Shown here piece by piece: positions 1 through 6,183 of a stretch of 7,782 nt of DNA. Within the stretch, counting starts at the first letter, position 1; the number at the start of each line of letters is the position of its first letter. The notes beneath the pieces were generated by a model. The model was not told where the DNA came from and did not search any database. It saw only the letters and a list, made by a program, of their open reading frames with translations. This DNA comes from an uncultured Erysipelotrichaceae bacterium. Lineage in GTDB: Bacteria; Bacillota_I; Bacilli_A; Erysipelotrichales; Erysipelotrichaceae. The stretch spans positions 1 through 7,782 of the forward strand of contig CALEMD010000119.1 in NCBI GenBank assembly GCA_937902945.1. The letters are read 5' to 3'. A program made the translations under genes and the position numbers.

Positions 1-459
1 AAGCCATCCAAATCGAACACAGAATATGCACAGCATTGCAGCAATGCTGGCAGTGGATACATAATAGGATGAAAATAAGATGGCGGTGCAGACGATGACA
101 GCAGAGCATAGATCTGGTATTTCACCATGCTTTATATCTGCTGCCGATGCAAGATAGAAAATCGGCATAAGAATTGCGGTCGTAATGCGCAATTCGAAAG
201 GAATTGGAATAATGAATAGAACTGGATAAAGAAAACCAAATACAATTTCAGTTATTATATTGGAAATTGGAATTTCTGCATTGCAGTATCTGCATCGGCC
301 TTTCAGGAGAACAAAACTGAGAATAGGGAAAAGATCAATTGCACACAGTACATGACTGCAGCTGCAGCATCTGCTTCGTGCATGAATCAGATAATGCGGA
401 TAACGATCTGCTAGACACTTCGCAAAGGAACCGATGCATATACCTAATAGAAAAATCAT
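1..459 (-). CDS. Type IV prepilin (leader) peptidase, A24 family, partial (C-terminus beyond window)
   Basis: Reading the minus strand from ATG at 459 gives 153 codons without a stop up to the window edge. The protein starts MIFLLGICIGSFAKCLADRY, matching the family's first membrane helix with its GSF motif followed by a short basic turn. Two CxxC pairs follow (C31/C34 and C56/C59) around the segment DLFPILSF; this is the zinc-binding cytoplasmic loop of PilD/ComC-type peptidases. The first catalytic aspartate is probably D108 in AADIKHGEIPD, the usual 'D...IPD' context. The second aspartate (GxGD) would lie beyond the window. These membrane enzymes cleave, and often N-methylate, type IV prepilins or competence pseudopilins. 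A strong GGAGG at 466-470, seven bases before the ATG, fixes the start. It is divergent from the ABC operon. No pilin genes are visible, so the pathway (competence or pili) is unknown. Confidence 0.9.
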   Translation of the reverse strand, partial: MIFLLGICIGSFAKCLADRYPHYLIHARSRCCSCSHVLCAIDLFPILSFVLLKGRCRYCNAEIPISNIITEIVFGFLYPVLFIIPIPFELRITTAILMPIFYLASAADIKHGEIPDLCSAVIVCTAILFSSYYVSTASIAAMLCIFCVRFGWL

Positions 460-514
460 ATTCTGCCTCCGAATAATCTATACGCATCTGAAATTGGATT
501 CCACTTGATTGTTA

Positions 515-549
515 TTGCAATAGTGATATCATAATGATATCAATATAAT
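515..549 (+). promoter_or_regulatory. Probable sigma-A promoter for the ABC transporter operon
   Basis: A perfect TATAAT lies at 544-549, about 50 bases before the ABC ATPase start, but the hexamer at normal distance upstream (521-526, TAGTGA) is a poor -35. An alternative pairing is TTGCAA (515-520), a 17-base spacer, then TATCAA (538-543). Either version would start transcription near 550-556, and in both the 19-bp palindrome overlaps the promoter core. The TATAAT is seen; its use is inferred. Confidence 0.5.
524..542. promoter_or_regulatory. Perfect 19-bp palindrome, candidate operator
   Basis: TGATATCAT and ATGATATCA are exact inverted repeats of nine bases around a central A (533). Each half also contains the self-complementary octamer TGATATCA, so the site can be read as two TGATATCA copies 11 bp apart, about one helical turn. 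It lies across the promoter spacer upstream of the ABC operon and in the only gap shared with the divergent peptidase gene, as expected for a dimeric repressor. I cannot match it confidently to a known box (Fur, PerR and MntR consensus were compared from memory and do not fit well). Confidence 0.55.
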
Positions 550-561
550 CGTATTGGTGAA

Positions 562-580
562 GCAGTATGACAAATACTGC
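562..580. repeat. Inverted repeat in the 5' leader of the ABC operon
   Basis: GCAGTAT (562-568) and ATACTGC (574-580) are perfect seven-base arms around a five-base loop. It lies just after the inferred transcription start and six bases before the AGGGAG ribosome binding site. It could fold as an RNA hairpin near the ribosome site or be a second operator. There is no U tract, so it is not an intrinsic terminator. Confidence 0.45.
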
Positions 581-598
581 ATATTAGGGAGACAGAAT

Positions 599-1306
599 AT
601 GCTGAAAGTAGAAAATCTTCATAAATCATTTGGCGACAAGGAAATCCTCAAAGGAATCTCTTTTGAGGTTGAATCAGGGAAAATATTCGGTTTTATCGGG
701 CATAATGGCGCCGGTAAAACGACAACAATTCGCTGCGCTGTAGGAATTCTTGATTTTGATGAGGGCAGTATTGCCATTGATGGGAAGGATCTTAAGAAAG
801 ATCCGATCGGCTGCAAGCAGGTCATGGCTTATATTCCTGATAATCCTGATCTCTATGACAATCTGACTGGAGTTCAGTATTTAAACTTTATCGGGGATAT
901 GTTTGGAGTAGATGCTTTCTTAAGGACAGATAGAATTGAATCTTTAGCTAAAGAACTTGAAATCTATGATAGTCTTGGCGATCCGATATCAGCACTTTCC
1001 CATGGCATGAAGCAGAAAGTAGCTATTATAAGTGCATTTCTGCATCAGCCTAAGCTGCTTGTACTGGATGAGCCTTTTGTCGGCTTGGATCCAAAGGCAA
1101 GCTATACACTGAAGCTGAAGATGAGAGAACTGTGTGATAACGGAAGCAGTATATTTTTCTCGAGCCATGTTTTGGAAGTGGTGCAGAAGCTCTGTGACCA
1201 CATTGCCATACTGAAAGCTGGAGAAATAATCCGTCTTGGTAAAACAGATGAGATTGTTCATCCTGATCAGTCATTGGAAGATCTGTTTCTGGAGCTTGAA
1301 AAATGA
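599..1306 (+). CDS. ABC transporter ATP-binding protein (ABC-2 exporter type)
   Basis: This 235-residue nucleotide-binding subunit would power the membrane permease encoded next to it. All core motifs are present: Walker A GHNGAGKT (34-41), signature LSHGMKQK (133-140, a variant of LSGGQ seen in exporter ATPases of this kind), Walker B LLVLDEP with catalytic E158, D-loop GLDP (162-165) and switch histidine H190. The usual Q-loop glutamine appears to be replaced by aspartate in YIPDNPDLY (D81), as in EcsA/YthP-like subfamilies that carry acidic residues there. The ATG at 599 is chosen because AGGGAG (586-591) lies seven bases upstream. The longer reading from TTG at 554 begins at the inferred transcription start and has no ribosome site. 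The stop overlaps the permease start (ATGA), so the two are translationally coupled. Substrate is not predictable; drug, peptide or lantibiotic efflux are possibilities. Confidence 0.93.
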   Translation: MLKVENLHKSFGDKEILKGISFEVESGKIFGFIGHNGAGKTTTIRCAVGILDFDEGSIAIDGKDLKKDPIGCKQVMAYIPDNPDLYDNLTGVQYLNFIGDMFGVDAFLRTDRIESLAKELEIYDSLGDPISALSHGMKQKVAIISAFLHQPKLLVLDEPFVGLDPKASYTLKLKMRELCDNGSSIFFSSHVLEVVQKLCDHIAILKAGEIIRLGKTDEIVHPDQSLEDLFLELEK

Positions 1307-2895
1307 ACAGAAATACATGGCTTCTTATAAAAGTACAGCTTAAGAACCTGTTCTTTCACAAGAGAAAGAAAGGGACTAGAGGTGGAATGGCTGGCATGCT
1401 TATAGCAGCAGCTGCTATTCTGTATGTTGATGCAGTATATAACTGGATGCTGTATTCTTCTGTTGATCCTGCTCATTACTACGCTGTGCCGCAGCTTCTT
1501 GTGACAGTCGGAATTGTCTGCGTATTCATGTTTGGAGTAAACAGTGCGCAGGGAGAACTCTTTGGTTTCAAAGATTTTGATATGCTGATGTCATTGCCTG
1601 TATCAGCTGAAAGCATATTTGTTTCTAAAATCTCTACGTTCATGATTCTCGAATATTTATATTCAGCATTATTTGTTATACCGACAATGATCATTTATGG
1701 AGTAATGGCAAACGCGTCATTTGTATTCTATATATTTGCTTGCATAGGCTTTATATTTCTTCCGATGCTGCCTGCGGCATTGGCTTCTTTGATTGCTCTA
1801 GGGATTCGCAAGCTTACTTCTAAAATGAAAAACAAGAATTTTTTCAATAATCTGTTTCAGATTATACTGATTTGCGCGATATTTGCGTTCTCATTTGGAA
1901 TGAACGGGATGAATGATGCAGCCGCTGCAAATATGTTTATCAGTGCTGCAGATTCCATAACCAGATACTTTCCGTTTGCGGACTGGTATGTTATGGGAAG
2001 CATTCATGCAAATCTATTTCATCTGCTGCTTTTCTGCGTTTTGAATCTTGCTGCATTTGCAGCCTTGATAATGCTATTTTCCAAGAGCTTTGTTAAGATC
2101 AATCTTGCTGGAAAGCAGGGATATCATGTCCGCAATTTCCGTCTCCGCAGAAAGAATAAAAACACGCAGTTTATGGCTTTATTCAAGAAAGAACTGAATA
2201 AGTATTTCAGCAACTTCATGTATGTGATGAATATGTCTATTGGCCAGATCATGCTGCTGATAGGTGCAGTGTATCTTTTGTTTAATCAGAAGACTGTAAA
2301 TGATTTTCTGGTATCAGGATTTGGAGAAAGCGGAATCATATCTTATGGAGCTTTGCTATTAGCTTTGATTTGCGGATTGATGGCACATCTATCCTGTACA
2401 ACATCATGTTCTATATCACTTGAAGGGAAATTTCTTTGGATAACAAAAACGCTGCCGGTCAGCACTAACAAGATATTTGCATCGAAAATACTGGTGAATC
2501 TATGCGTTATACTTATACCGACTCTTCTTGCTTATGGAATTATTGCAGTGGTATTCAGTGTTCCGCTTGTTATTGCATGTCTTGCATTTATCTACATCAT
2601 TGCAGCTGCTTTATTTGTATCCATGGGCGGCTTAACAATCAATCTGTTTTTTCCTAAACTGGTATTTGACAGAGAAATCATTGTCATAAAGCAAAGTGCT
2701 TCAACGTTCATCAGTATTGTTGGAGGGATGCTTATTGGCGGATTGGCTGTTTTCCTGTTTGCAAACTTTGCTGGATCCGTGCAGAAAGCGCAGATGGTAT
2801 TTTCTATCATTACTGCTGTATACGCCGTAGCTGATATTGTACTCTTTATTTATCTTCGCAGCGGGGGCAGAAACAGATTCTATAAATTGGGATAA
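1303..2895 (+). CDS. ABC transporter permease, large ABC-2-like membrane protein
   Basis: This 530-residue polytopic membrane protein is the transmembrane partner of the preceding ATPase, with which it overlaps by four bases. After a short basic N-terminus (RKKGTRGG, about residues 21-28) there are roughly 12 hydrophobic segments in two blocks, about 28-260 and 310-520, separated by a very basic cytoplasmic stretch around 270-295 (FRLRRKNKN). The two halves share an internal motif: LPVSAESIFVSKI at 98-110 and LPVSTNKIFASKI at 384-396, nine of thirteen residues identical, in each case after a likely coupling helix and before a membrane helix. This indicates a fused duplicate of an ABC-2 half, so one polypeptide may supply both membrane halves for an ATPase dimer. 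The length fits the ~530-residue permeases found beside such ATPases in Bacillota. No transported substrate can be named. Confidence 0.87.
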   Translation: MNRNTWLLIKVQLKNLFFHKRKKGTRGGMAGMLIAAAAILYVDAVYNWMLYSSVDPAHYYAVPQLLVTVGIVCVFMFGVNSAQGELFGFKDFDMLMSLPVSAESIFVSKISTFMILEYLYSALFVIPTMIIYGVMANASFVFYIFACIGFIFLPMLPAALASLIALGIRKLTSKMKNKNFFNNLFQIILICAIFAFSFGMNGMNDAAAANMFISAADSITRYFPFADWYVMGSIHANLFHLLLFCVLNLAAFAALIMLFSKSFVKINLAGKQGYHVRNFRLRRKNKNTQFMALFKKELNKYFSNFMYVMNMSIGQIMLLIGAVYLLFNQKTVNDFLVSGFGESGIISYGALLLALICGLMAHLSCTTSCSISLEGKFLWITKTLPVSTNKIFASKILVNLCVILIPTLLAYGIIAVVFSVPLVIACLAFIYIIAAALFVSMGGLTINLFFPKLVFDREIIVIKQSASTFISIVGGMLIGGLAVFLFANFAGSVQKAQMVFSIITAVYAVADIVLFIYLRSGGRNRFYKLG

Positions 2896-2922
2896 AATGA
2901 TGATTATCTGCTATAAAAAGAC

Positions 2923-2940
2923 TATAATTTATACAGGAGG
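2923..2940 (+). promoter_or_regulatory. Probable rubrerythrin -10 element and ribosome binding site
   Basis: TATAAT at 2923-2928 lies in the 56-base gap between the permease stop and the rubrerythrin start, followed by AGGAGG at 2935-2940, 11 bases before the ATG. The -35 is weak (TGATTA at 2901-2906, 16-base spacer). Transcription would start close to the ribosome site, leaving a very short leader, so read-through from the ABC operon, with no terminator between, is also possible. Confidence 0.4.
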
Positions 2941-2951
2941 TATTCATAAAT

Positions 2952-3494
2952 ATGAAGGATCTAAAAGGTACTAAAACAGAAAAGAATCTTCAAACTGCAT
3001 TTGCTGGAGAAGCACAGGCTCGTACAAAGTATGATTACTTTGCAAGCCAGGCTAAGAAAGATGGCTATGAACAGATTGCTGCTTTCTTTACTGAGACTTC
3101 CGGAAACGAAAAAGAGCATGCAAAACTCTGGTTCAAATATCTGCAGGGAGGTTCCATTCAGTCAACTGATAAGAATTTGACTGCTGCTGCAGAAGGTGAA
3201 CATTATGAATGGACAGACATGTACAAGACAATGGCTGAAGATGCTGATGCAGAAGGATTCCCAGAGATTGCAGCCCAGATGAGAGGCGTACTAGCAATTG
3301 AAAAAGGGCATGAGCAGCGCTATCTGAAACTTCTTGAGAACATCAAGAGCGGTGAAGTATTTGCCCGCAAGGATGAAGTAACTTGGCAGTGCCGCAATTG
3401 CGGACACATTGTCGTTGCAAAAGAGGCTCCAAAAGTTTGCCCTGTATGCAAACACCCGCAGAGCTACTTCGAAGTAAAAGTTGTCAATTACTAG
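2952..3494 (+). CDS. rbr: Rubrerythrin (non-heme di-iron peroxidase)
   Basis: This 180-residue cytoplasmic enzyme reduces hydrogen peroxide to water with electrons from NADH via rubredoxin-like carriers, protecting anaerobes from oxidative stress. The N-terminal four-helix ferritin-like domain (about 1-135) has all expected di-iron ligands: E20 in GEAQART, E53 and H56 in NEKEH, E83 and E86 in EGEHYEW, and E117 and H120 in IEKGH. The C-terminal rubredoxin domain has two CxxC pairs, C147/C150 and C163/C166, that hold a single iron. Length and domain order match classical rubrerythrin. The start has a perfect AGGAGG upstream. The gene is followed immediately by an intrinsic terminator and is therefore the last gene of its transcript. 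Confidence 0.97.
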   Translation: MKDLKGTKTEKNLQTAFAGEAQARTKYDYFASQAKKDGYEQIAAFFTETSGNEKEHAKLWFKYLQGGSIQSTDKNLTAAAEGEHYEWTDMYKTMAEDADAEGFPEIAAQMRGVLAIEKGHEQRYLKLLENIKSGEVFARKDEVTWQCRNCGHIVVAKEAPKVCPVCKHPQSYFEVKVVNY

Positions 3495-3503
3495 TCTATA
3501 GAG

Positions 3504-3537
3504 ACAGCAGATATCTATGATAGTCTGCTGTTTTTTT
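3504..3537 (+). terminator. Rho-independent terminator after rubrerythrin
   Basis: ACAGCAGA (3504-3511) pairs exactly with TCTGCTGT (3524-3531). The stem continues, after one bulged G (3523), through TATC (3512-3515) with GATA (3519-3522) around a three-base loop. A run of seven T (3531-3537) follows. It starts nine bases after the rubrerythrin stop and separates that gene from the Ktr operon. Confidence 0.93.
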
Positions 3538-3590
3538 ATTGGCTTTGTGAAAAGCAGAACAGAAGAACTAGGAATTGGAAATGATCATAC

Positions 3591-3620
3591 TTGTAATAAA
3601 ATGAAGGAAAGGCATATAAT
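3591..3620 (+). promoter_or_regulatory. Probable sigma-A promoter of the ktrB-ktrA operon
   Basis: TTGTAA (3591-3596) and a perfect TATAAT (3615-3620) are separated by 18 bases, placing the transcription start near 3627. A second possible pair is TTGGAA (3575-3580) and TAAAAT (3597-3602) with 16 bases between. The first arrangement leaves only about 20 bases of leader, too short for a c-di-AMP riboswitch of the kind that controls some Ktr operons. It also argues against translation starts upstream of 3627. Confidence 0.6.
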
Positions 3621-3648
3621 CATACATGCTATATCAATGGGGAAAAAT

Positions 3649-5046
3649 GTGATACAGAAAACTACGATTCGCGAAAAACTTGTAAAGAAATTCTCGTCAG
3701 TGCAGCTGTTGGCAATGAGTTTTGGTTTTGTTATTCTTTGCGGTTCGCTTCTGCTTTCACTGCCTATTTCCAACAAAATAGAAATTCAGCCGATTATTAA
3801 TAATCTATTTGTTGCTGTCAGTGCTGTATGTGTTACGGGACTGACACCGATTGTGATTGTTGATCAGTATACTGTTTTCGGCCAATGCGTACTGATTCTG
3901 CTGATGCAGATAGGCGGTCTGGGATTGATGACTTTTCTTGCACTGTTCATAACAGCAGCACGCAAGAAAATGAATTATGCTGAAAAACAGCTTCTTGCTG
4001 ATGCAACAAGCAAGACGGATATGTCAAAGGTTCCTGAATATGTAAAAAGAATTGCAAAATATACATTATTCTTTGAAATGATTGGATTTGTGCTGCTGTG
4101 CATAAGGATGGTCCCGGAATATGGTCCGCTGACTGGCATGTTTAATTCTTTGTTCCTCTCGATTTCTGCCTTCTGCAATGCAGGAATCGATAATATATCC
4201 GCAGCGTCAATGGCAGCATATGTAAGCGACCCACTGGTTTCTCTGACAATTATGGGTCTGATTGTTACCGGCGGTCTTGGCTTTGTGGTTTGGTTTGATC
4301 TAAGCAATCACCTGAAAGAAAAAAGAGAAACGCATTACAGTCCTAAGACTCTGTGGCAGCATCTGAATCTTCATACGAAACTGGTTATAACAATGACATC
4401 TATACTTCTTATATCTGGATTTTTACTGATATTCGTGATTGAATATAATAATCCTCAGTCATTGGGAAATCTTAGCTTTGGCAGCAAACTGTTAGCTGCT
4501 GCATTTCAGTCGGTAACCCTTCGAACTGCGGGATTCAGTACTTTGAATATTGGGGCACTTCATCCAGCAACGCTGTTTCTAATGTGCATATTCATGCTGA
4601 TAGGCGGATCTCCTGGAGGAACTGCCGGCGGTATTAAAACCACCACCCTTGGTGCATTTGTCATCCTTGTTCACGCTACATTGAAACAGAATGACAGTCC
4701 GCACTGCTTTAAAAGAGAAATCAGCCAAGCCGCATTTCTTAAGGCATTTGTAACATTCTGGCTGTTCTTATGTGCACTGATTGCGGCTTTAACGCTTGTC
4801 GGGATATTTGAAGGTACTTCATTCAGCTTCCTGGAAATTATGTTTGAATGTTTCTCTGCAATTGGAACTGTTGGATTATCAATGGGGATCACACCCGCAT
4901 TATCTACAGCAAGCAAGATAGTAATTATGGTCTTGATGTTCATCGGCAGAATCGGTCCGATCACCCTTGTACTGTCATTTGTTAAGAATCGCCGCAAGAA
5001 AGTCAGCGGTGTAAAATATTCTGATGAAGATATCATCATCGGGTAG
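3649..5046 (+). CDS. ktrB: Potassium uptake protein KtrB/TrkH family, channel-like subunit
   Basis: This integral membrane K+ translocating subunit belongs to the TrkH/KtrB/HKT superfamily, built of four M1-P-M2 repeats. The four selectivity-filter glycines are visible: VTGLTP (G64), FCNAGID (G179), LRTAGFS (G295) and IGTVGLS (G409), counting from the GTG at 3649. The flexible intramembrane gate appears as the small-residue stretch GGSPGGTAGGIKTTT after the third pore loop. From GTG 3649 the protein has 465 residues, usual for KtrB, and starts MIQKTTIREKL just before the first helix. I prefer this start because GGGGA (3639-3643) lies five bases upstream and the inferred transcription start is near 3627. 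ATG 3637 is possible but has no clear ribosome site. The open frame extends back to an ATG at 3517 inside the rubrerythrin terminator, which is not credible. Its partner ktrA starts ten bases after the stop. Confidence 0.94.
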   Translation: MIQKTTIREKLVKKFSSVQLLAMSFGFVILCGSLLLSLPISNKIEIQPIINNLFVAVSAVCVTGLTPIVIVDQYTVFGQCVLILLMQIGGLGLMTFLALFITAARKKMNYAEKQLLADATSKTDMSKVPEYVKRIAKYTLFFEMIGFVLLCIRMVPEYGPLTGMFNSLFLSISAFCNAGIDNISAASMAAYVSDPLVSLTIMGLIVTGGLGFVVWFDLSNHLKEKRETHYSPKTLWQHLNLHTKLVITMTSILLISGFLLIFVIEYNNPQSLGNLSFGSKLLAAAFQSVTLRTAGFSTLNIGALHPATLFLMCIFMLIGGSPGGTAGGIKTTTLGAFVILVHATLKQNDSPHCFKREISQAAFLKAFVTFWLFLCALIAALTLVGIFEGTSFSFLEIMFECFSAIGTVGLSMGITPALSTASKIVIMVLMFIGRIGPITLVLSFVKNRRKKVSGVKYSDEDIIIG

Positions 5047-5055
5047 GAGGATATT

Positions 5056-5718
5056 ATGTTTGAGAAGAAAAGCTATGCGATACTGGGCCTTGGCATATTC
5101 GGTTCAACGATTGCCCGTGTACTGAGTGACAGCAATCATGATGTTATCGCTATTGATCGTGATATTACCTGTGTTGACAGAGTTTCTGAGTATGTTGTCA
5201 ATGCGGTACAGGCAGATATAACGGATATTGATCAGCTGCGTTCAATAGGTGTACAGGATGTCGATGTTGCAGTAGTAGCAACTGGCAGCCATCTGGAAGA
5301 CTCCATTATGGCTGTTTTGAATCTTAAGGAACTCGGTGTACCTTATGTAGTGGCTAAAGCAAAGAATAGAAAGTATATGAACATCCTTGAAAAAGTGGGT
5401 GCAGACAGAGTTGTCCGCCCTGAAAAGGAAATGGGCGAAAGAGTTGCCAAGCAGCTTCTAAGCACGAATATCATTGATCTGATCGATATTGATGACGATT
5501 ACAGTGTCATTGAAATTGCCGCTTTGCCGGATTGGCAGAACAGAAGTCTGAAAGACTTGAATCTGCGTAAAAATTTTGGTATAAACGTATTGGGAATCAG
5601 AAAGAATCCGAAAGCTCATCTGAGCATTTCACCTGATGCAGATTATGTAATATCTGAACAGGATCGGCTTCTGATTATTGCTGATAAGAAGAAATTTGCT
5701 GAACTTAATCTTGACTGA
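5056..5718 (+). CDS. ktrA: Ktr/Trk potassium uptake system regulatory subunit (RCK protein KtrA)
   Basis: This 220-residue cytoplasmic subunit would form an octameric ring that binds ATP/ADP or NAD(H) and gates the KtrB membrane subunit. The N-terminal RCK_N Rossmann domain (about 5-125) has the nucleotide loop GLGIFG (11-16) and the ribose-binding aspartate D34 in VIAIDRD at the end of the second strand. The C-terminal RCK_C domain (about 138-218) contains the IEIAALPDW and INVLGIRKN strands. RCK_C domains of KtrA proteins can bind c-di-AMP, which closes the channel, so this is a plausible but unshown control. The AGGAGG ribosome site (5045-5050) overlaps the ktrB stop codon and lies five bases before the ATG, so the two subunits are tightly coupled. 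Length is typical of KtrA and about half that of proteobacterial TrkA. Confidence 0.95.
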   Translation: MFEKKSYAILGLGIFGSTIARVLSDSNHDVIAIDRDITCVDRVSEYVVNAVQADITDIDQLRSIGVQDVDVAVVATGSHLEDSIMAVLNLKELGVPYVVAKAKNRKYMNILEKVGADRVVRPEKEMGERVAKQLLSTNIIDLIDIDDDYSVIEIAALPDWQNRSLKDLNLRKNFGINVLGIRKNPKAHLSISPDADYVISEQDRLLIIADKKKFAELNLD

Positions 5719-5728
5719 GAGGAAAACT

Positions 5729-5983
5729 ATGTCTGAATTTATTTATAAGCCAAAAGGCACATGCTCAACTAAAATGATATTTGATATTGAAGGTGATACG
5801 GTTAAAAGCCTTCGTGTTGAAAACGGATGCAGCGGCAATCTGCAGGGCATTTCATCTTTGATAGAGGGCATGAAAGTTGATGAAGTGATTGAAAAGCTGG
5901 ATGGCATACGCTGCGGTCGAAAGGCGACATCCTGTCCTGATCAGATGGCACAGGCTTTGAAGCAGTATAAGATTGACAGATAA
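5729..5983 (+). CDS. Small four-cysteine TSCPD-domain protein (TIGR03905-like)
   Basis: This 84-residue protein of unknown function has four cysteines: C12 in GTCSTK, C34 in NGCSGN, C62 in IRCGRK and C69 in TSCPDQ. It ends in the TSCPD motif that names the domain. The arrangement matches the small TIGR03905-like family and resembles the C-terminal tail region of vitamin-B12-dependent ribonucleotide reductases, where such a module is thought to bind metal or act in thiol chemistry. A zinc- or iron-binding role is an inference. The ATG at 5729 is chosen because GAGAGG (5717-5722) lies six bases upstream; the longer frame from 5678 would overlap ktrA by 41 bases without a ribosome site. It starts ten bases after the ktrA stop and appears to be in the ktr transcript. 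No clear terminator follows it before the next promoter. Confidence 0.85.
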   Translation: MSEFIYKPKGTCSTKMIFDIEGDTVKSLRVENGCSGNLQGISSLIEGMKVDEVIEKLDGIRCGRKATSCPDQMAQALKQYKIDR

Positions 5984-6007
5984 GCTGAATCGTATAGCTG
6001 ATTTCTG

Positions 6008-6036
6008 TTGACCTCGTTCATTTGAACTGCTATTCT
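6008..6036 (+). promoter_or_regulatory. Promoter of the riboswitch-ATPase transcript
   Basis: TTGACC (6008-6013), a 17-base spacer and TATTCT (6031-6036) form a promoter. The bases TGC directly before the -10 give an extended -10 (TGn). The predicted start is near G6043, seven bases before the first paired base of the riboswitch aptamer, which fits a riboswitch at the very 5' end of the transcript. Confidence 0.72.
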
Positions 6037-6049
6037 AGTTTTGCCTCAA

Positions 6050-6136
6050 TTAGGGGAGTAGCTGCACGAAAGTGTACTGTGTTCGTCAAGACGGTAGAAT
6101 ATACCCGGATACAGGTTTTATAAAAGCAAGACCTAA
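6050..6136 (+). ncRNA. yybP-ykoY (manganese-sensing) riboswitch aptamer
   Basis: The aptamer closes by TTAGG (6050-6054) with CCTAA (6132-6136). Conserved family elements appear in order: GGGGAGTAGC (6053-6062), TCGTCAA (6083-6089), CCGG (6105-6108) and AGCAAGACCT (6125-6134). The internal helices also fit. One is a GAAA-capped hairpin, GCAC 6064-6067 with GTGT 6072-6075. The second pairs CTGTGT 6077-6082 with ATACAG 6109-6114 and encloses a hairpin GGTA 6093-6096 with TACC 6102-6105. The family binds Mn2+ between the two loop regions that carry the GGGGAGTA and GCAAGACC elements. It commonly controls Mn exporters, including P-type ATPases, which is the gene downstream here. I recognised this from memory of the family consensus, not by a covariance search. 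Confidence 0.93.
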
Positions 6137-6164
6137 GATATTTTGAAGTTGGTCTTGCTTTTTT
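6122..6164 (+). terminator. Riboswitch-controlled intrinsic terminator
   Basis: AAAAGCAAGACC (6122-6133) pairs perfectly with GGTCTTGCTTTT (6151-6162), a 12-bp stem with a 17-base loop and a run of six T (6159-6164). The upstream arm contains the riboswitch's conserved GCAAGACC and the start of its closing helix. The ligand-bound aptamer and this terminator therefore exclude each other, which predicts an ON switch: Mn2+ stabilises the aptamer and lets transcription reach the ATPase gene. Confidence 0.93.
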
Positions 6165-6183
6165 GTTGGTTCAGGAGGATAAG

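Noticed and set aside
554..598. TTG start at 554 for the ABC ATPase, adding 15 residues.
   Set aside because: It begins at the inferred transcription start, spans the 562-580 inverted repeat, and has no ribosome site. ATG 599 has AGGGAG at the right distance and begins the usual domain N-terminus.
2891..2933. Possible PerR/Fur-like box upstream of rubrerythrin (GATAA...TTATC at 2891-2908; TATAATTTATA at 2923-2933).
   Set aside because: The arms are only five bases, one overlaps the permease stop codon and the other is the -10 itself. Fit to the 7-1-7 PerR consensus is about 9 of 14 by eye, not better than expected in AT-rich DNA.
3975..5039. Long minus-strand open frames inside ktrB and the other plus-strand genes.
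   Set aside because: They are antisense shadows of well-conserved coding sequences, with no ribosome sites and no recognisable domains.
5678..5728. Upstream start for the four-Cys protein within ktrA.
   Set aside because: It would overlap ktrA by 41 bases without a ribosome site, and the added residues are simply the ktrA sequence in another frame. ATG 5729 has GAGAGG upstream.
5984..6005. Near-direct repeat AGCTGAAT / AGCTGATT just after the four-Cys gene, considered as a terminator or operator.
   Set aside because: It forms no stable hairpin and has no T tract; only two short copies, likely chance.
6038..6132. GTTTTGC (6038-6044) pairing with GCAAGAC (6126-6132) as an antiterminator.
   Set aside because: The promoter places the transcript start near 6043, so most of the upstream arm is not transcribed. 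The TTAGG/CCTAA aptamer closing helix explains the switch better.
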